DNA of 35,930 nt, taken from NCBI GenBank assembly GCA_027452145.1, contig DAIDHB010000187.1, forward strand, positions 1 to 35,930, read 5' to 3'. The DNA is from Planctomycetales bacterium. GTDB taxonomy: Bacteria > Planctomycetota > Planctomycetia > Isosphaerales > Isosphaeraceae. Below the pieces are notes generated by a model. That model was not told where the DNA came from, made no database searches, and saw only the letters and a list, made by a program, of their open reading frames with translations. The translations under genes and the position numbers were made by a program. This document shows positions 27,001 through 27,267 of the stretch, piece after piece; position 1 is the stretch's first letter; each line of letters begins with the position of its first letter.

Positions 27001-27083
27001 CGGGGGAGTTGGCCGGCTCCGACCTCATCCAGGGACTGGGGGAGTCGAACACCACCCCGCCCCATCGATCGAGACGACTCTGA
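3..27083 (+). CDS. Giant exported multidomain RHS/CARDB/Ig repeat protein, 5'-partial
   Basis: The frame is open from the window edge (codon phase from base 3) to a TGA at 27081-27083, giving at least 9026 residues. The true start lies outside the window; the GTG at 120 is only the first possible start inside it and is not supported as real. Approximate domain order by base: 144-residue repeats (3-1680); autotransporter-associated beta region (1680-2120); one CARDB (2470-2810); Ig/SbsA-like domains (3430-4640); 13 CARDB (4648-9840); PPC-like and IPT-like domains (9850-10450); an unrecognised region (10450-12200); propeller-like repeats (12730-13500); nine He_PIG/cadherin-like domains (14170-16785); RHS entry 1 (17367-18110); dockerin (18498-18670); Ig domains (18710-21420); RHS entry 2, YD repeats and core (21420-25250); and a metallopeptidase-like tip (26094-26680). 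Such proteins are normally secreted or surface-bound and act in adhesion, matrix binding or contact-dependent effector delivery. The function here is inferred. I saw no PEP-CTERM, sortase or transmembrane anchor at the basic C-terminus. Confidence 0.93.
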   Translation, partial: SGLKTIDNLDLYANGGTLAFPSATSYAGTGTTIQAYGGTVDLSKITRLTGATGYSDLNINAYNGSEVNLSGVTSQPSGRIQLYATGTGSKIDLSKLTALVSDANYNSSIEAANGASILMPLVTSLNRVDLTIRDTSKVDTKQISSFKQATLYVSGGAAPDFSGLSTVDFTSGGTLQADGVGSVLALPALKAMNGATGYGDSYVNATNGGMVDLSAVTSDSGNRVQYYSDGSGSKIDLSGLTALAGTAAYHDSIEAADGASVAMPHIISLDRVDLTIRDTATVDTKQLASYTQATLYVSNGAKPDFSGLTSLNFNSGGTLQADGAGSVLALPALKTLDGATGYGDSYVNATNGGVVDLSAVTSDPGNRVQYYSDGKGSKIDLSGLTALASTVAYHDSIEAADGASVAMPAMTSLSRVDLTIRDTATVDTKQLTTYKRATLYVSNGASPDFSGLTNLDFTAGGTLQADGAKSVLALPSLRILDGATGYGDSYVNATGGGVVDLRAITSDSGNRVQFYADGTGSKIDLSGLAALADTAVYNDSIDAEDSGQIEMGSGTTQLSRVDVSVYTSGTIAGGTLQLLPGSSLSGTSTIAANVESAGTINPGNGNPGTLTIVGSFAQYGDGILNIQLGGTTAGTGFDQLAVTGAATLGGTLNVGLINGFTPQVGDRFLVLPFASSTGGFGTYNGLGYAAGKTLRTDFGATGLTLDGATSDIRVSPTSGLVTSKAGDIAQFTVVLATPPSANVTLNLSSSNTSEGTVSPASVTFTTADWNVPQTVTVTGVDDHQAGSVPYQVVFAPAVSTDASYSGLTASPVALTNLPNEVKNLEVANLAVSPSTGVNQGSSLTITWNDTNTGNLPATTAWYDHVVITNTTTGTTLTTADVLADPNAIGPLGPGAPLARQFAFTLPTGTDGTGNIQVTVTANADYTAFATSAGLVNANLRNYANGGDYPIAPTVLSVGGVDFTLVPDGPTPNSVGILQTGNSGTSFGVPVAIAGGTTLYTLINSAYGTDGDTVGTVEVKGTGGLVATFNLVEGTNIRDHNNGGYENSIAPGTPSASFGGGQVRLDMQTFNLPAAFATATITDIILTSEGGVPQGEPFLAAATVATGSAPAQLVLLGGGVVPDSTGSATVTVASGGTLPGQATIVLDPTSDSGVKGDELTNVTTPTFDVTVNQAGSIALDVDGKSVLTQTVGAAGTVQLTLTQALVDGQHTVEAIFTPSVGAAVQASVTITIDTRHPSVAAGATSEQGPLFGRTLTFTQAIDPTTLTVSDVTVTGPGNATFPVASILGSGTTYTLEFDPNHPLVLGGTYTVDVGAGITDLAGNALVAPTSDSFTLVADTTPPTIASVSPQGNVSTDVSSMSVAFDKAIMASTFTSSDVTITGPGGAIPAGSITVTEVDAAHYTISFPDQTQEGTYSVSLGGPGVKDLSGNAMKAAYLSSFVIDLSAPTVVSVNPTGTVNSVVADVEVTFSKPIDASTLSPANVSLTGPGGAITIGQGYLISGATYAIPFATQRADGAYQLTIGAGVADAGGHPIQGGAYQSTFTIALPDLAVSGVTPSTTSASFGDTISVSWTVTNNGTVGATGPWTDAVYLSSTSTLGAGAIYVGSVTDEASGTLAPSSSENLQATVTLPNTASLTAGNYNLIVLADAGGVVNESDTTTQTGSATIALALAAPADLAASAVTSSVSTGQPGQSETVTWTVTDVGGSPAAGTWTDSVYLSPDGKLGDATLLGAVNQTAGLAAGASYNGTLTAKLPASLADGNYQVIVVADSGNAVTADPNRANNQAAASGVLGFGHVDLVPTITSAPTSATSGTTLTVSWVTTNDGTATTTVGWVDRAYLSTTAQVTSSSLLLGEVDLKGPLGPGQKVASNASATIPLGDGGTYQIVVVSDAANQLIEPNNTANTTAQAIDVTTAPYAVLSVSNVTAPAQTIGDPAYPTIAWTVTNIGTGAGQTSAWSDAVIASPTDNVNDPGAVTLGTFVHSGGLGVNQSYTQSQNFAMPPGFSGRYHLFVRADSGGAVFQNGQTSGDVGEDPNNFDVMPIPYADLVVTTIGVPQPAGSGQTIDVSWTVKNQGIGLTSVPSWNDDVALASDPAGKTIIKDYGLFNHLGPIGPGESYQRSAQITLPDGLSGTYYLVVTAASTDPPFEFIYGNGTDNVTVSSAFTINLTPPPDLTVTSVSAPATAEEGTTIQVGWTVQNVGPGAAGGAWADEVVLQQAGQPNAPYIVAGIYDNFAGLGPGKSYSRTEAVNVPVHISGLYNVEVIANYDGSLFENGATTNNTGIAPSPTTITVMPRPDLQVAAIDIPSTVNAGATFSVTYTIINQGSAPTASNWDDKVYLSLTPYVEDASILIQDLPNQAALAPGDEYQATTVPVVVPDRFAGQVYVIVVADANHVIDQWPNGAHDTVYQPIYVNPLPLPDLVVSGVVAPDQVIAGSTFNVTYTVTNLGAGPTLVNTWTESVWLTRDRTRPIPAQGDVLLTQFTHTGSLDVKAGYDQTVSVTLPAILDPGTYYITPWTDLYSTVLQDTLAVNVNPDDPNNLYSDNYKARSIDVLAPQPDLAVTSVTAPKQAKGGDTITVSWTVQNQGTGVAQPIGWIDTVYLTNDPTNPLDQNAITMTLGSVQHNSVLNPDDSYNASLTVELSPSAVGQYIVVFTDAPQLSVQTPYDVVKESDEAPYTTSSVLVDKNNLMAASTDVTPIPADLVVTNVTIPTVNYSGEKMTFTYTVTNEGTNPVWSGTAYWTDFIWLSTDTTFVRTRASFLGQTTHYQDPSQPLQPGASYNVTYTVTLPPGTGGHYYLYIDLDAHNDYPPAYTYLARLEQTDWWPASSGDNSYWLGELSQWAFEDPNNNRHATPFDIIYSEPDLKVTNITVPANVQSGETIPITYTVTNQGTRATRTNSWTDGIFLAQDPSLNTYDTELGTSGYGQVLAAGASYTNTVNVRVPDGIQGNFDILVYADSDASTNYLITSDIGYYNYGIQIGAANELDPYDLVSSAVRSLGRGRVPQYENEADKLAAAAMPVTLAPAPDLQVTSISTDAAAGHVIQGQTLDVTYTVTNAGAATPTTEPTWNDLIYFSADTNLDLKADRYLGMSTHKNGLGAGASYTVTVAVPVPTDLTGPYYLFVITDPPVDSAIGKVFEGGGAGEANNSLALTPPLVVDPPPPSNLAVTSITLPSPATAKSGDPLTVTWTAQDTSATNSTPGSWSDAVYLGTGTSWNISDVYLGTVPHSGVLQPGQSYTSSLTFNLPSVTPGQYHIIVRADIFNQITLPSGTPISSKTTASADLLTVAVDSLTLGVPYATTLSTGQERLLQVTVPQGATLRVTLGSNASGAANEIYIKQGSAPTDSLYDAAYQGGLAPTQDAIIPTTVPGVYYILIRGHSEPADNSPVTVLAELLPLSITNVQTDQGGDSKYVTTTISGAQFQPNAVVKLVMPGFAEYQPLTVDFVNSTQIIAEFDLTGAPHGLYDVQVTNPDGQQAIAPYRFQVEQTVEPDVTIGVGGPRFILAGDTGTYSVALQNLGNINAPYVEFNVGIPQLSNYPFPADPSQPLVLPPINNNLYGLPYVEFNTNLSGAPPDSSLASQVPFATLQSWADTAAANGHIQAPGYLFNEAAGGFTGFSFQVTTYPGLAAMNDRNWNALKAQLYAAFPQYAKAGVLDNGPQGLDQISPGLYQIYQEFGAVPDFFHIPFIPFQFDINASATTLSRAEFVAQAIAQADELRTAILADKTAPTSLQNLAASQSVWEDLYLAGLEQAGVLLPDGTTPPVSQDPLIMSVMATLATGVLAGPAGSGIISGGNISQFFGELLNWYGNNTNQTAPPASFNIHDNPIATLPTQSQFNLGAQLPTSFEDFNVYVPWVGWASRANLPPSFQINSVQEVNGVPVIPLNLDQYINNGGQDAGLASMTGPFTAENKGYVPAGQPLPFTVDFQNDPQASTTPGEIRITTQLDPSLDPRTFRLGDIQVGNIDVKIPSNMGLFQGDFDFSQTKGFILRVSAGVDLQTGTASWLLQAIDPLTGLVITDPSKGLLPPNNAEGAGAGFVTFTVEPKADVPTGTQINATATVLFNNAAPQDTAPLTYTLDSTAPTTTLDVSQLGTSANYQVQWSSADDSGGSGVAYVTLYVSQDGGAYQIWQDQLAQASGTMIYQGQAGHTYTFLALATDLAGNHEQPPAAANVPQDTTTVNLGALPTVPSTTPANFGIPPAPTVQPSTNPLFTQAQQNVPAAPPASNPSEFTTVLQPFQAQSFATGFVPSDGILGPMAMAQAPDGSVLVSGGASRNELFRIPQNGGPAGDPLITLPYQVYALAFDGEGHLWAATGGGPLLQLDPTTGNIVNQFGDGVTLALAVDPQNGELYVATASGVEIFNPTNDTFTQFSRDQNLRVSSLAFDNSGNLWAVTWPDARQVVEFDAHARAQVMLTFNSDIQSIAFGRTGTHLDNLLFVSHDDAPNTPPGTVAPTPSDLTMVDVTTLQQVAVAQGGTRGFDVLPLADGRLLVSQSHEVDVLEPVLPPSVIAVNPPPGAVAALPLAFLSVTFDQDMYAGPATDTSSVTDPANYSLVGQASGSATVLSARYDASSRTVVLIVSGLTADQYTLTVADTIVSANRQAMPAPYVTQFSAVSDLSPYVKVGFTITRSDRNTGTVSYDVTIQNTSQFNLLVPMFLILDPGQGFDGVPQGATQTSNGSWLVSLAPGVPGGVKLAPGQSTTGQTVTISNPDQQAITYSFAVSGTPPAASAPVFDSKPVTTVTAGASYTYQVQAHDPDGSTPGFVLAGGPAGMSVDPTTGLITWKTSPTSPASAPVTLFAYDPSGSFTIQYFVIDVAGGSHPPVIAPIPAQVSGQEGQPIVLSVSATDPDGRPLVYWAANLPGGASFDPSTHTLLWQPAYGQAGTYNDVTFYVGDGVNTVSTTVSLLIAPAPPPPQLAAPPNQIVRQGDHLRFTLQGTDADGHPVKYSSTSLPEGATLDPNTGVFDWPVAYDYAGTLTVPFTATSASGVSTTQVVTYTILAAPAAPVFTPLQSWQVSEGQPISFVAMAVDPHNPTFVLPTRLADGSLSAYTATQPTVTYSVSGLPPGATFDPETALFSWTPGNHQDGTYNVVFTATNDGYGGPLSTSITVPITVTIVNHAPAVTPVADLTLSAGQSFDQAVFATDPDGNPLSLSIANGIAGYPLPGFVTLTDNGNGSGILHFNPPAGNRGTYTLTLSATDNGDGLGAAGVLTGSYTFVVTVQSPTQAPVLDYLGGKIAVVGQPFALPIQASETDQDNLTYAVSGLPAAATLTPGTSYGTATLNWTPTATDVGSYRVTFTVTDTGSSSTQPSSTAQTIDLVVRATDSAPTFPATAPSATVAEGQALSLSVTASKQEGDPLTYTATGLPRGASLDPASGLLTWTPQPGQAGSYAVQINASDGSLSTSETVNLTVTHTNYAPTFVPLLPQYAREATPVQFTVVAGDVNGDPLLYSLTNTPAGATLNASTGVFAWTPAYGQAGDYTLHFVAADPSGATATMDVVLHVAHIVRPPVVDTPNHQTALGVPMSFSVQATDLDAGTTLTYSALNLPAGATLDPGTGLFQWTPGPSQAGDYVVTLEVSDGQATSTQNILIRASAQPQLPGVTIVLTPSFPAIPGQQVVINAIAGSVAPISSLTVLYNGQPLTLDANGSATVTAGAPGQTLIQATATDADGFVGTATAYLKVRDPNDTTPPVVSFDSSVMNAVLSSPTALVGTVSDRNLDSWTLQIATPDNPDFTVLATGQTPIADGTLAQLDPSRWTNGFYQLQLTARDIAGRTTQVQTQIEVNTPSKTNNNVVTDADLSVNLGGTTVLIQRTYDPLTRAGTGDFGHGWRLTGLETNLQTNLPSTGQEAYGVYNAFRDGTEVYLTLPSGQRVRFTFAPTSFQVAGQTFYRPAWQADTGVTYTLQSVATVLTKAGGRYYDLASGQPYNPGNPFFSGPSYSLSAPDGTVYQLDGSGNAVGEVTSGGIQLEISDSGITSTAGTIQFLRDAQGRITSILAPDGQLVTYQYDAAGNLVAMQNQTTGGSQRYGYDLSDPHLLIAAVRSNGNSVLMPPGSLNSSYIQRDLGGPAQFAATTIDNTLTAGATDLYSFRFDQAELSSTASGTVLLRVQVQGTDGTFMPGVPIITGLTPRTVNTVGHTVTALFAIDQPGLYVVGVPGASSTATGGYSINLTVAGDVNGDGNVDGNDSALLATAMGSSAGGASYSLAADINGDVKVDQADAVILAGDYGFHATTAASATAAPAQPVFNLDANSATPPIGSGMTTDATVTLVGRTDPNVTVTLQPTGAVTTSNPNGLFAFFNVALADGGNAFTAVATSAAGTTSQFTRVITRNQPGLSLTPPVVTAHLANDTGASALDNITSDDTITGSITAANPIVSVQAQLDQSPVTDVLAELSGTTFTLTPSILTTINGGPVGDGKHVLTLIARDSNGNLANPVTVSFILATTPPAAVTPALMASSDTGISNSDGITRITTPTFEVPAPAGSIVRLYSDGKLVGQANATDGPAFITTTALTAGTHQITATAEDVAGNVSTPAAAVSITIQTAPPATPTLALDAASQTVPGQPTETTNQVVNLTGTTAAGAYVALYRAFDPNTPIMRTQADSNGAFTFSGVALAPGAQALTVVASDVAGNTSQFTQTFTTTATDTSSPVITAALANDTGISNTDGITSDPTITGVVDDPIGVASFQAALDGGKPVDVTALLTGVGFTFTAAELATINGGTALTDGPHTLSLQATDSLGHASTSVTVSFTLDATRPLPPTNLHLIAGDLTGTSQTITKARSLTVEMSAATGTLVTLYMNGTSIGQQTAPASGTLDFAVSGTLADGEYLFTATAGTVSGLTSPFSSPFTVVVDNTTPAISSFGLDALSDARPFGHNLTQMAVAGFTGQTIPGALVTLVETGAQTTSDASGNFSFYPVNMAMGANSFTLKVTDVAGNTNTLQKTFTRIDNTLSTNLIPPAVTLNLSETTARVGDTVTFTLPTQTFDGQPLASEVLLINGSPIPISPSGTAVFTSIAPGVYTVVAKAFDAEGNEGDATQTLTFLTGPNGLPAPTAGFNETQVTPDITLPTPIVGTANTADLLQYKLQYSIEGQNNWTTFATGTTPVINGPLGTIDPTLMPNGFYDVRLTVEDTSGQVTTADQVYQVDGQVKLGNFTLSFQDVNVAMPGFNLTATRTYDSRIKGTPGDFGYGWSLQTTQISVETSSILGAGFIQTETQIPPSQVDPLDGLGGLGGLGGFGGLPGLGLPPGLGSRPAEIQYSFQNTQNDYVTILLPDGTKEQFIMGFTGVTYTFAGPPLATTSVFFVPVPGTQTTGTLEAIGNNNLIVSPAAVGPVNLLDPTTGQVYNPTRWKYTSPDGSVYIIDNKLGLMSVTDANGNSTTLSSTGEQSSTGAGLTIVRDSSGRITSITDPNGGATKYGYDSYGDLVTVTDPLGNVTTFTYDTNHTLLEVYDPLGRRGTRNEYDSTGRLIATVDAEGNRVEYTHNLAARQEVTTDRLGHTTVTNYDTNGHILSQTDALGNATSYTYDVNGNPLTMTDPLGNVTHYTYNSEGLRTSVTDPLGETTRYTYNTAGQMLSLTDPLGNVTTYTYDSRGNRLTMTDAAGHTTHYTYNLRGEVTSVEDPLGNTTSYSYDIFGRQIAKTDPIGNVTTFTYDANGNNLTQTISRSNVDGTTLTATTTVKYDADNRAVSITDFAGNQTTNQYNAAGQILRKTHDDGTGATYLYDPLGHLIQTTFSDGTTIKATYDANGNELTGIDRSGAATQQVYDADNRVVKIINPDGTTQTKAYDADGHIIASTDELGRKTTYTYDAGTVFNANPDVSGQEAKIGRLTSTTDAAGYTTSYTYDADGNQITTSSPVGVTSTQYNVLNEKVAIVAPDGSTSRMQYDAVGHITKEVAPDGAITSHAYNSVGLESAVTDALGNVTRYTYDSQGNVLTQTDANGHTTTFEYDAVNRLVKRSLPTGISETFTYDEQGDVLSHTDFNGQTTLYAYDTEGDLIKVTAPDGSVTTYTYTPSGQTASMSDSTGTTTYTYDTRGRLTKVANPEGTIGYVYDAAGNRIETTTSAGDTSYTYNAANQLMTVTGPDGGVTTYTYNSQGRLATMTLPDAAVTRYTYNTAGLITEVENDGPDGHVISSFAYTYDVSGYRQTETDSGGRLVQYFYDGDHRVIEERVTDPTLGSSDTRYTYDAVGNRLTLTDASGTTIYTYDANDRVLTAGNRTYTYDADGNTLSVSSGGQTTTYAYDYRGNMVRAATPAGVSTYTYDGSGTLVQETVNGVVTRYLVDESGALSQVLAEIDASDHVTAVFTVGINVISEDRGGTVSYYVYDGQSSVRGLTGSAGEVTDSYTYDAFGNLVASTGTTTNPFRYTGALYDSFTGLYILRARAYDPTTGRFTTMDTYGGRKSVPGSINKYDYTENDPVNMQDPTGHFFFGLFGVVNTVAAIESYAIQLIIGLQALEASFVSFAAASVQVGLKDPAWVDGVDLSGSVGFPTLTLGYGASLEELFISNTESTAGYKAWDVGPSIGVNFGPTQVLLSFLPLGGTLIPFIITPSVGLTFFAGPVFGIENADSYTGYYLTSSISASAILGAGSVSFFSSLPGVPPPSYGMTGGITAGFSTNVGASESTALRYYAISGTVSRIARDLLLPAITGLLSSPYVIAESLLQSWEHRNDAPPQAYNNGAGIPGLLGPNLRATGDQPGPAGSNPPPAPLSVGSPAVAALWQEALRVWQLALGRSVPPSIQLMVEPLPAGILGQTRITSWDDRGRPNAFTIVLSPDADGLGWFIGSVADGGSDFSQPLSTSSFNAAQSSPASGRYDLLTALLHELGHIDGFMPADPDFESHVQIIGGSQTFIAPGISTPLANSDQELAPNLYSGDLMSATLAPGVRELPSALDIQILDVVNGLTASPPPPIATPPVGAPPASTTTVIDHAVASLGEGPPAAAPSPPIVPVATQSAGQYRRANPKHAGQGRHRKPHEHKVITPAHRTGGRPIHRTPNAHLALRFALHPLSARPAGELAGSDLIQGLGESNTTPPHRSRRL
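150..1680 (+). repeat. 432-bp in-frame tandem repeats (144 residues each)
   Basis: The motif GATGY begins at 150, 582, 1014 and 1446, an exact 432-base period. Each unit carries VDLS, GSKIDLS, a DSIEAADGAS-like segment, SRVDLTIRDT, ATLYVS, PDFSGL and GGTLQADG. The copies starting at 582 and 1014 are close to identical and the last copy breaks off around 1680. The sequence before 150 has the same character (ANGGTLAFPSA, AYGGTVDLS), so the array probably extends left of the window. The short, regularly spaced hydrophobic and Gly/Asn turns suggest a beta-solenoid; this fold is an inference. Confidence 0.9.
4648..9840 (+). repeat. Array of 13 CARDB domains inside the giant protein
   Basis: Each unit opens with a D-L-x-V-x-x-[VI] strand and continues with G-x-x-[IL]-x-V-[ST]-[WY]-T-V-x-N-x-G, then a W-x-D-x-[VI]-[YW]-L-[ST] block, a L-x-P-G-x-S-Y block and a G-x-Y-x-[LI]-x-V-x-A-D end. 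Units start at about 4648, 5026, 5392, 5750, 6138, 6517, 6888, 7257, 7671, 8100, 8580, 9073 and 9483, so they are roughly 360-490 bases long. CARDB (cell adhesion related domain found in bacteria) is an Ig-like beta-sandwich typical of surface proteins. A further isolated copy lies at about 2470-2810. Confidence 0.85.
14170..16785 (+). repeat. Nine He_PIG/cadherin-like Ig repeats in the giant protein
   Basis: Units start at about 14176, 14449, 14725, 14998, 15345, 15663, 15963, 16236 and 16509. Most show A-P-V/x-F near the start, an E-G-Q-x-[LI]-x-[LF]-x-V-x-A-x-D core, G-L-P-x-G-A-x-[LF]-D-P-x-[TS]-G-x-[LF]-x-W at mid-domain and Q-A-G-x-Y near the end. This is the classic pattern of putative Ig (He_PIG) domains, which are related to cadherin folds. 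They probably act as rigid spacers that may bind calcium. The family call comes from motif reading only. Confidence 0.8.
16786..17480 (+). repeat. First copy of duplicated Ig-Ig-RHS entry module
   Basis: An Ig-like segment (about 16786-17035, rising to the motif ATDADGFVG) is followed by an Ig-like domain ending in W-T-N-G-F-Y-Q-L-Q-L-T. Then comes an RHS entry segment with V-N-L-G-G-T-T-V-L-I-Q-R-T-Y-D and G-D-F-G-H-G-W-R-L (17367-17480). The same three-part order recurs at 20850-21555. Only about two YD-type repeats follow this copy (17940-18110), far too few to build an RHS shell. Confidence 0.75.
18498..18670 (+). other. Internal type I dockerin-like domain
   Basis: Two EF-hand-like calcium loops are visible: G-D-V-N-G-D-G-N-V-D-G-N-D at the start and A-D-I-N-G-D-V-K-V-D-Q-A-D about 30 residues later. 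Each is followed by a short helix-like segment. This matches the duplicated D-x-N-x-D-G-x-x-D-x-x-D pattern of type I dockerins, which bind cohesins. The domain follows a PPC-like beta domain and sits mid-protein rather than at a C-terminus. No cohesin is recognisable in the window. Confidence 0.8.
20850..21555 (+). repeat. Second copy of Ig-Ig-RHS entry module
   Basis: This repeats the order seen at 16786-17480. First is an Ig-like domain (about 20850-21110), then an Ig-like domain ending in P-N-G-F-Y-D-V-R-L-T (to about 21420), then the RHS entry segment with L-T-A-T-R-T-Y-D and G-D-F-G-Y-G-W-S-L (21420-21555). Unlike the first copy, this one leads into a full YD-repeat array and an RHS core. 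Confidence 0.75.
21654..21680 (+). repeat. Three 9-bp GGCCTCGGT/C microrepeats
   Basis: The 9-base unit GGCCTCGGT occurs at 21654-21662 and 21663-21671, with a one-base variant at 21672-21680. It encodes G-L-G repeats within a Gly/Leu/Pro-rich linker (to about 21730) that interrupts the second RHS entry module. Because the unit is a multiple of three, slippage would change length without a frameshift. Confidence 0.85.
22150..25030 (+). repeat. RHS/YD repeat array of several dozen units
   Basis: The array has dense repeats of the form [TS]-x-Y-x-Y-D-x-x-G-N-x-[LV]-x-x-x-[TS]-D-P-x-G-x-x-[TS], spaced about 20-22 residues. In RHS and teneurin proteins these repeats coil into a hollow beta-shell that encloses the C-terminal domain. 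Units with DPLGN in the left half are very similar to each other at DNA level, which suggests recent expansion. Confidence 0.92.
25050..25250 (+). other. RHS repeat-associated core domain
   Basis: The core begins N-P-F-R-Y-T-G and continues with the hallmark block L-R-A-R-A-Y-D-P-T-T-G-R-F. It ends in Y-x-Y-x-x-N-D-P-V-N-x-x-D-P-T-G. In characterised RHS proteins the core plugs the shell and self-cleaves just after the D-P-x-G motif, releasing the C-terminal domain. Whether cleavage occurs here is not shown by the sequence. Confidence 0.93.
26094..26680 (+). other. C-terminal HELGH metallopeptidase-like domain
   Basis: A helical segment (A-A-L-W-Q-E-A-L) is followed by a strand region. Then comes Y-D-L-L-T-A-L-L-H-E-L-G-H-I-D-G-F with HELGH at 26430-26444, and later S-G-D-L-M-S-A-T-L-A-P-G, which may supply a Met-turn. 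Matrixin-like zincins have HExxHxxGxxH or HExxHxxGxxD. Here Gly is in place, but the third ligand position holds Pro, so zinc binding may be altered. It sits 280 residues after the RHS core, where RHS proteins carry their effector domain. Confidence 0.65.
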
Positions 27084-27173
27084 CCGTCTTATCGAACCCT
27101 TGGTGATCGTAGATATCCACGACCGGAGCACACACACGCAACACGAGACTAAAAACTAGGAACATTCGCCTCC

Positions 27174-27191
27174 GCAGATTATCCAATCTGC
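27174..27191 (+). terminator. Hairpin after the giant gene, weak terminator candidate
   Basis: GCAGATT-ATCC-AATCTGC forms a perfect 7-bp stem with a 4-base loop, 91 bases past the stop codon. It lies in an AT-richer 184-base gap and is followed by TCTAATTCC rather than a clear T-run. It may help end transcription of the giant gene, or it may be part of the leader of the next gene. Confidence 0.35.
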
Positions 27192-27267
27192 TCTAATTCC
27201 CCAAACACACTAATCCTGATTCACTCCAACGCCGTGAGTTTCCGAATCCCCTGGCGAAGAGGTCCCC

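Noticed and set aside
26800..27083. C-terminal surface anchor (PEP-CTERM, sortase motif or membrane helix) of the giant protein
   Set aside because: The last 90 residues are basic and polar, with no hydrophobic helix and no LPxTG or PEP motif.
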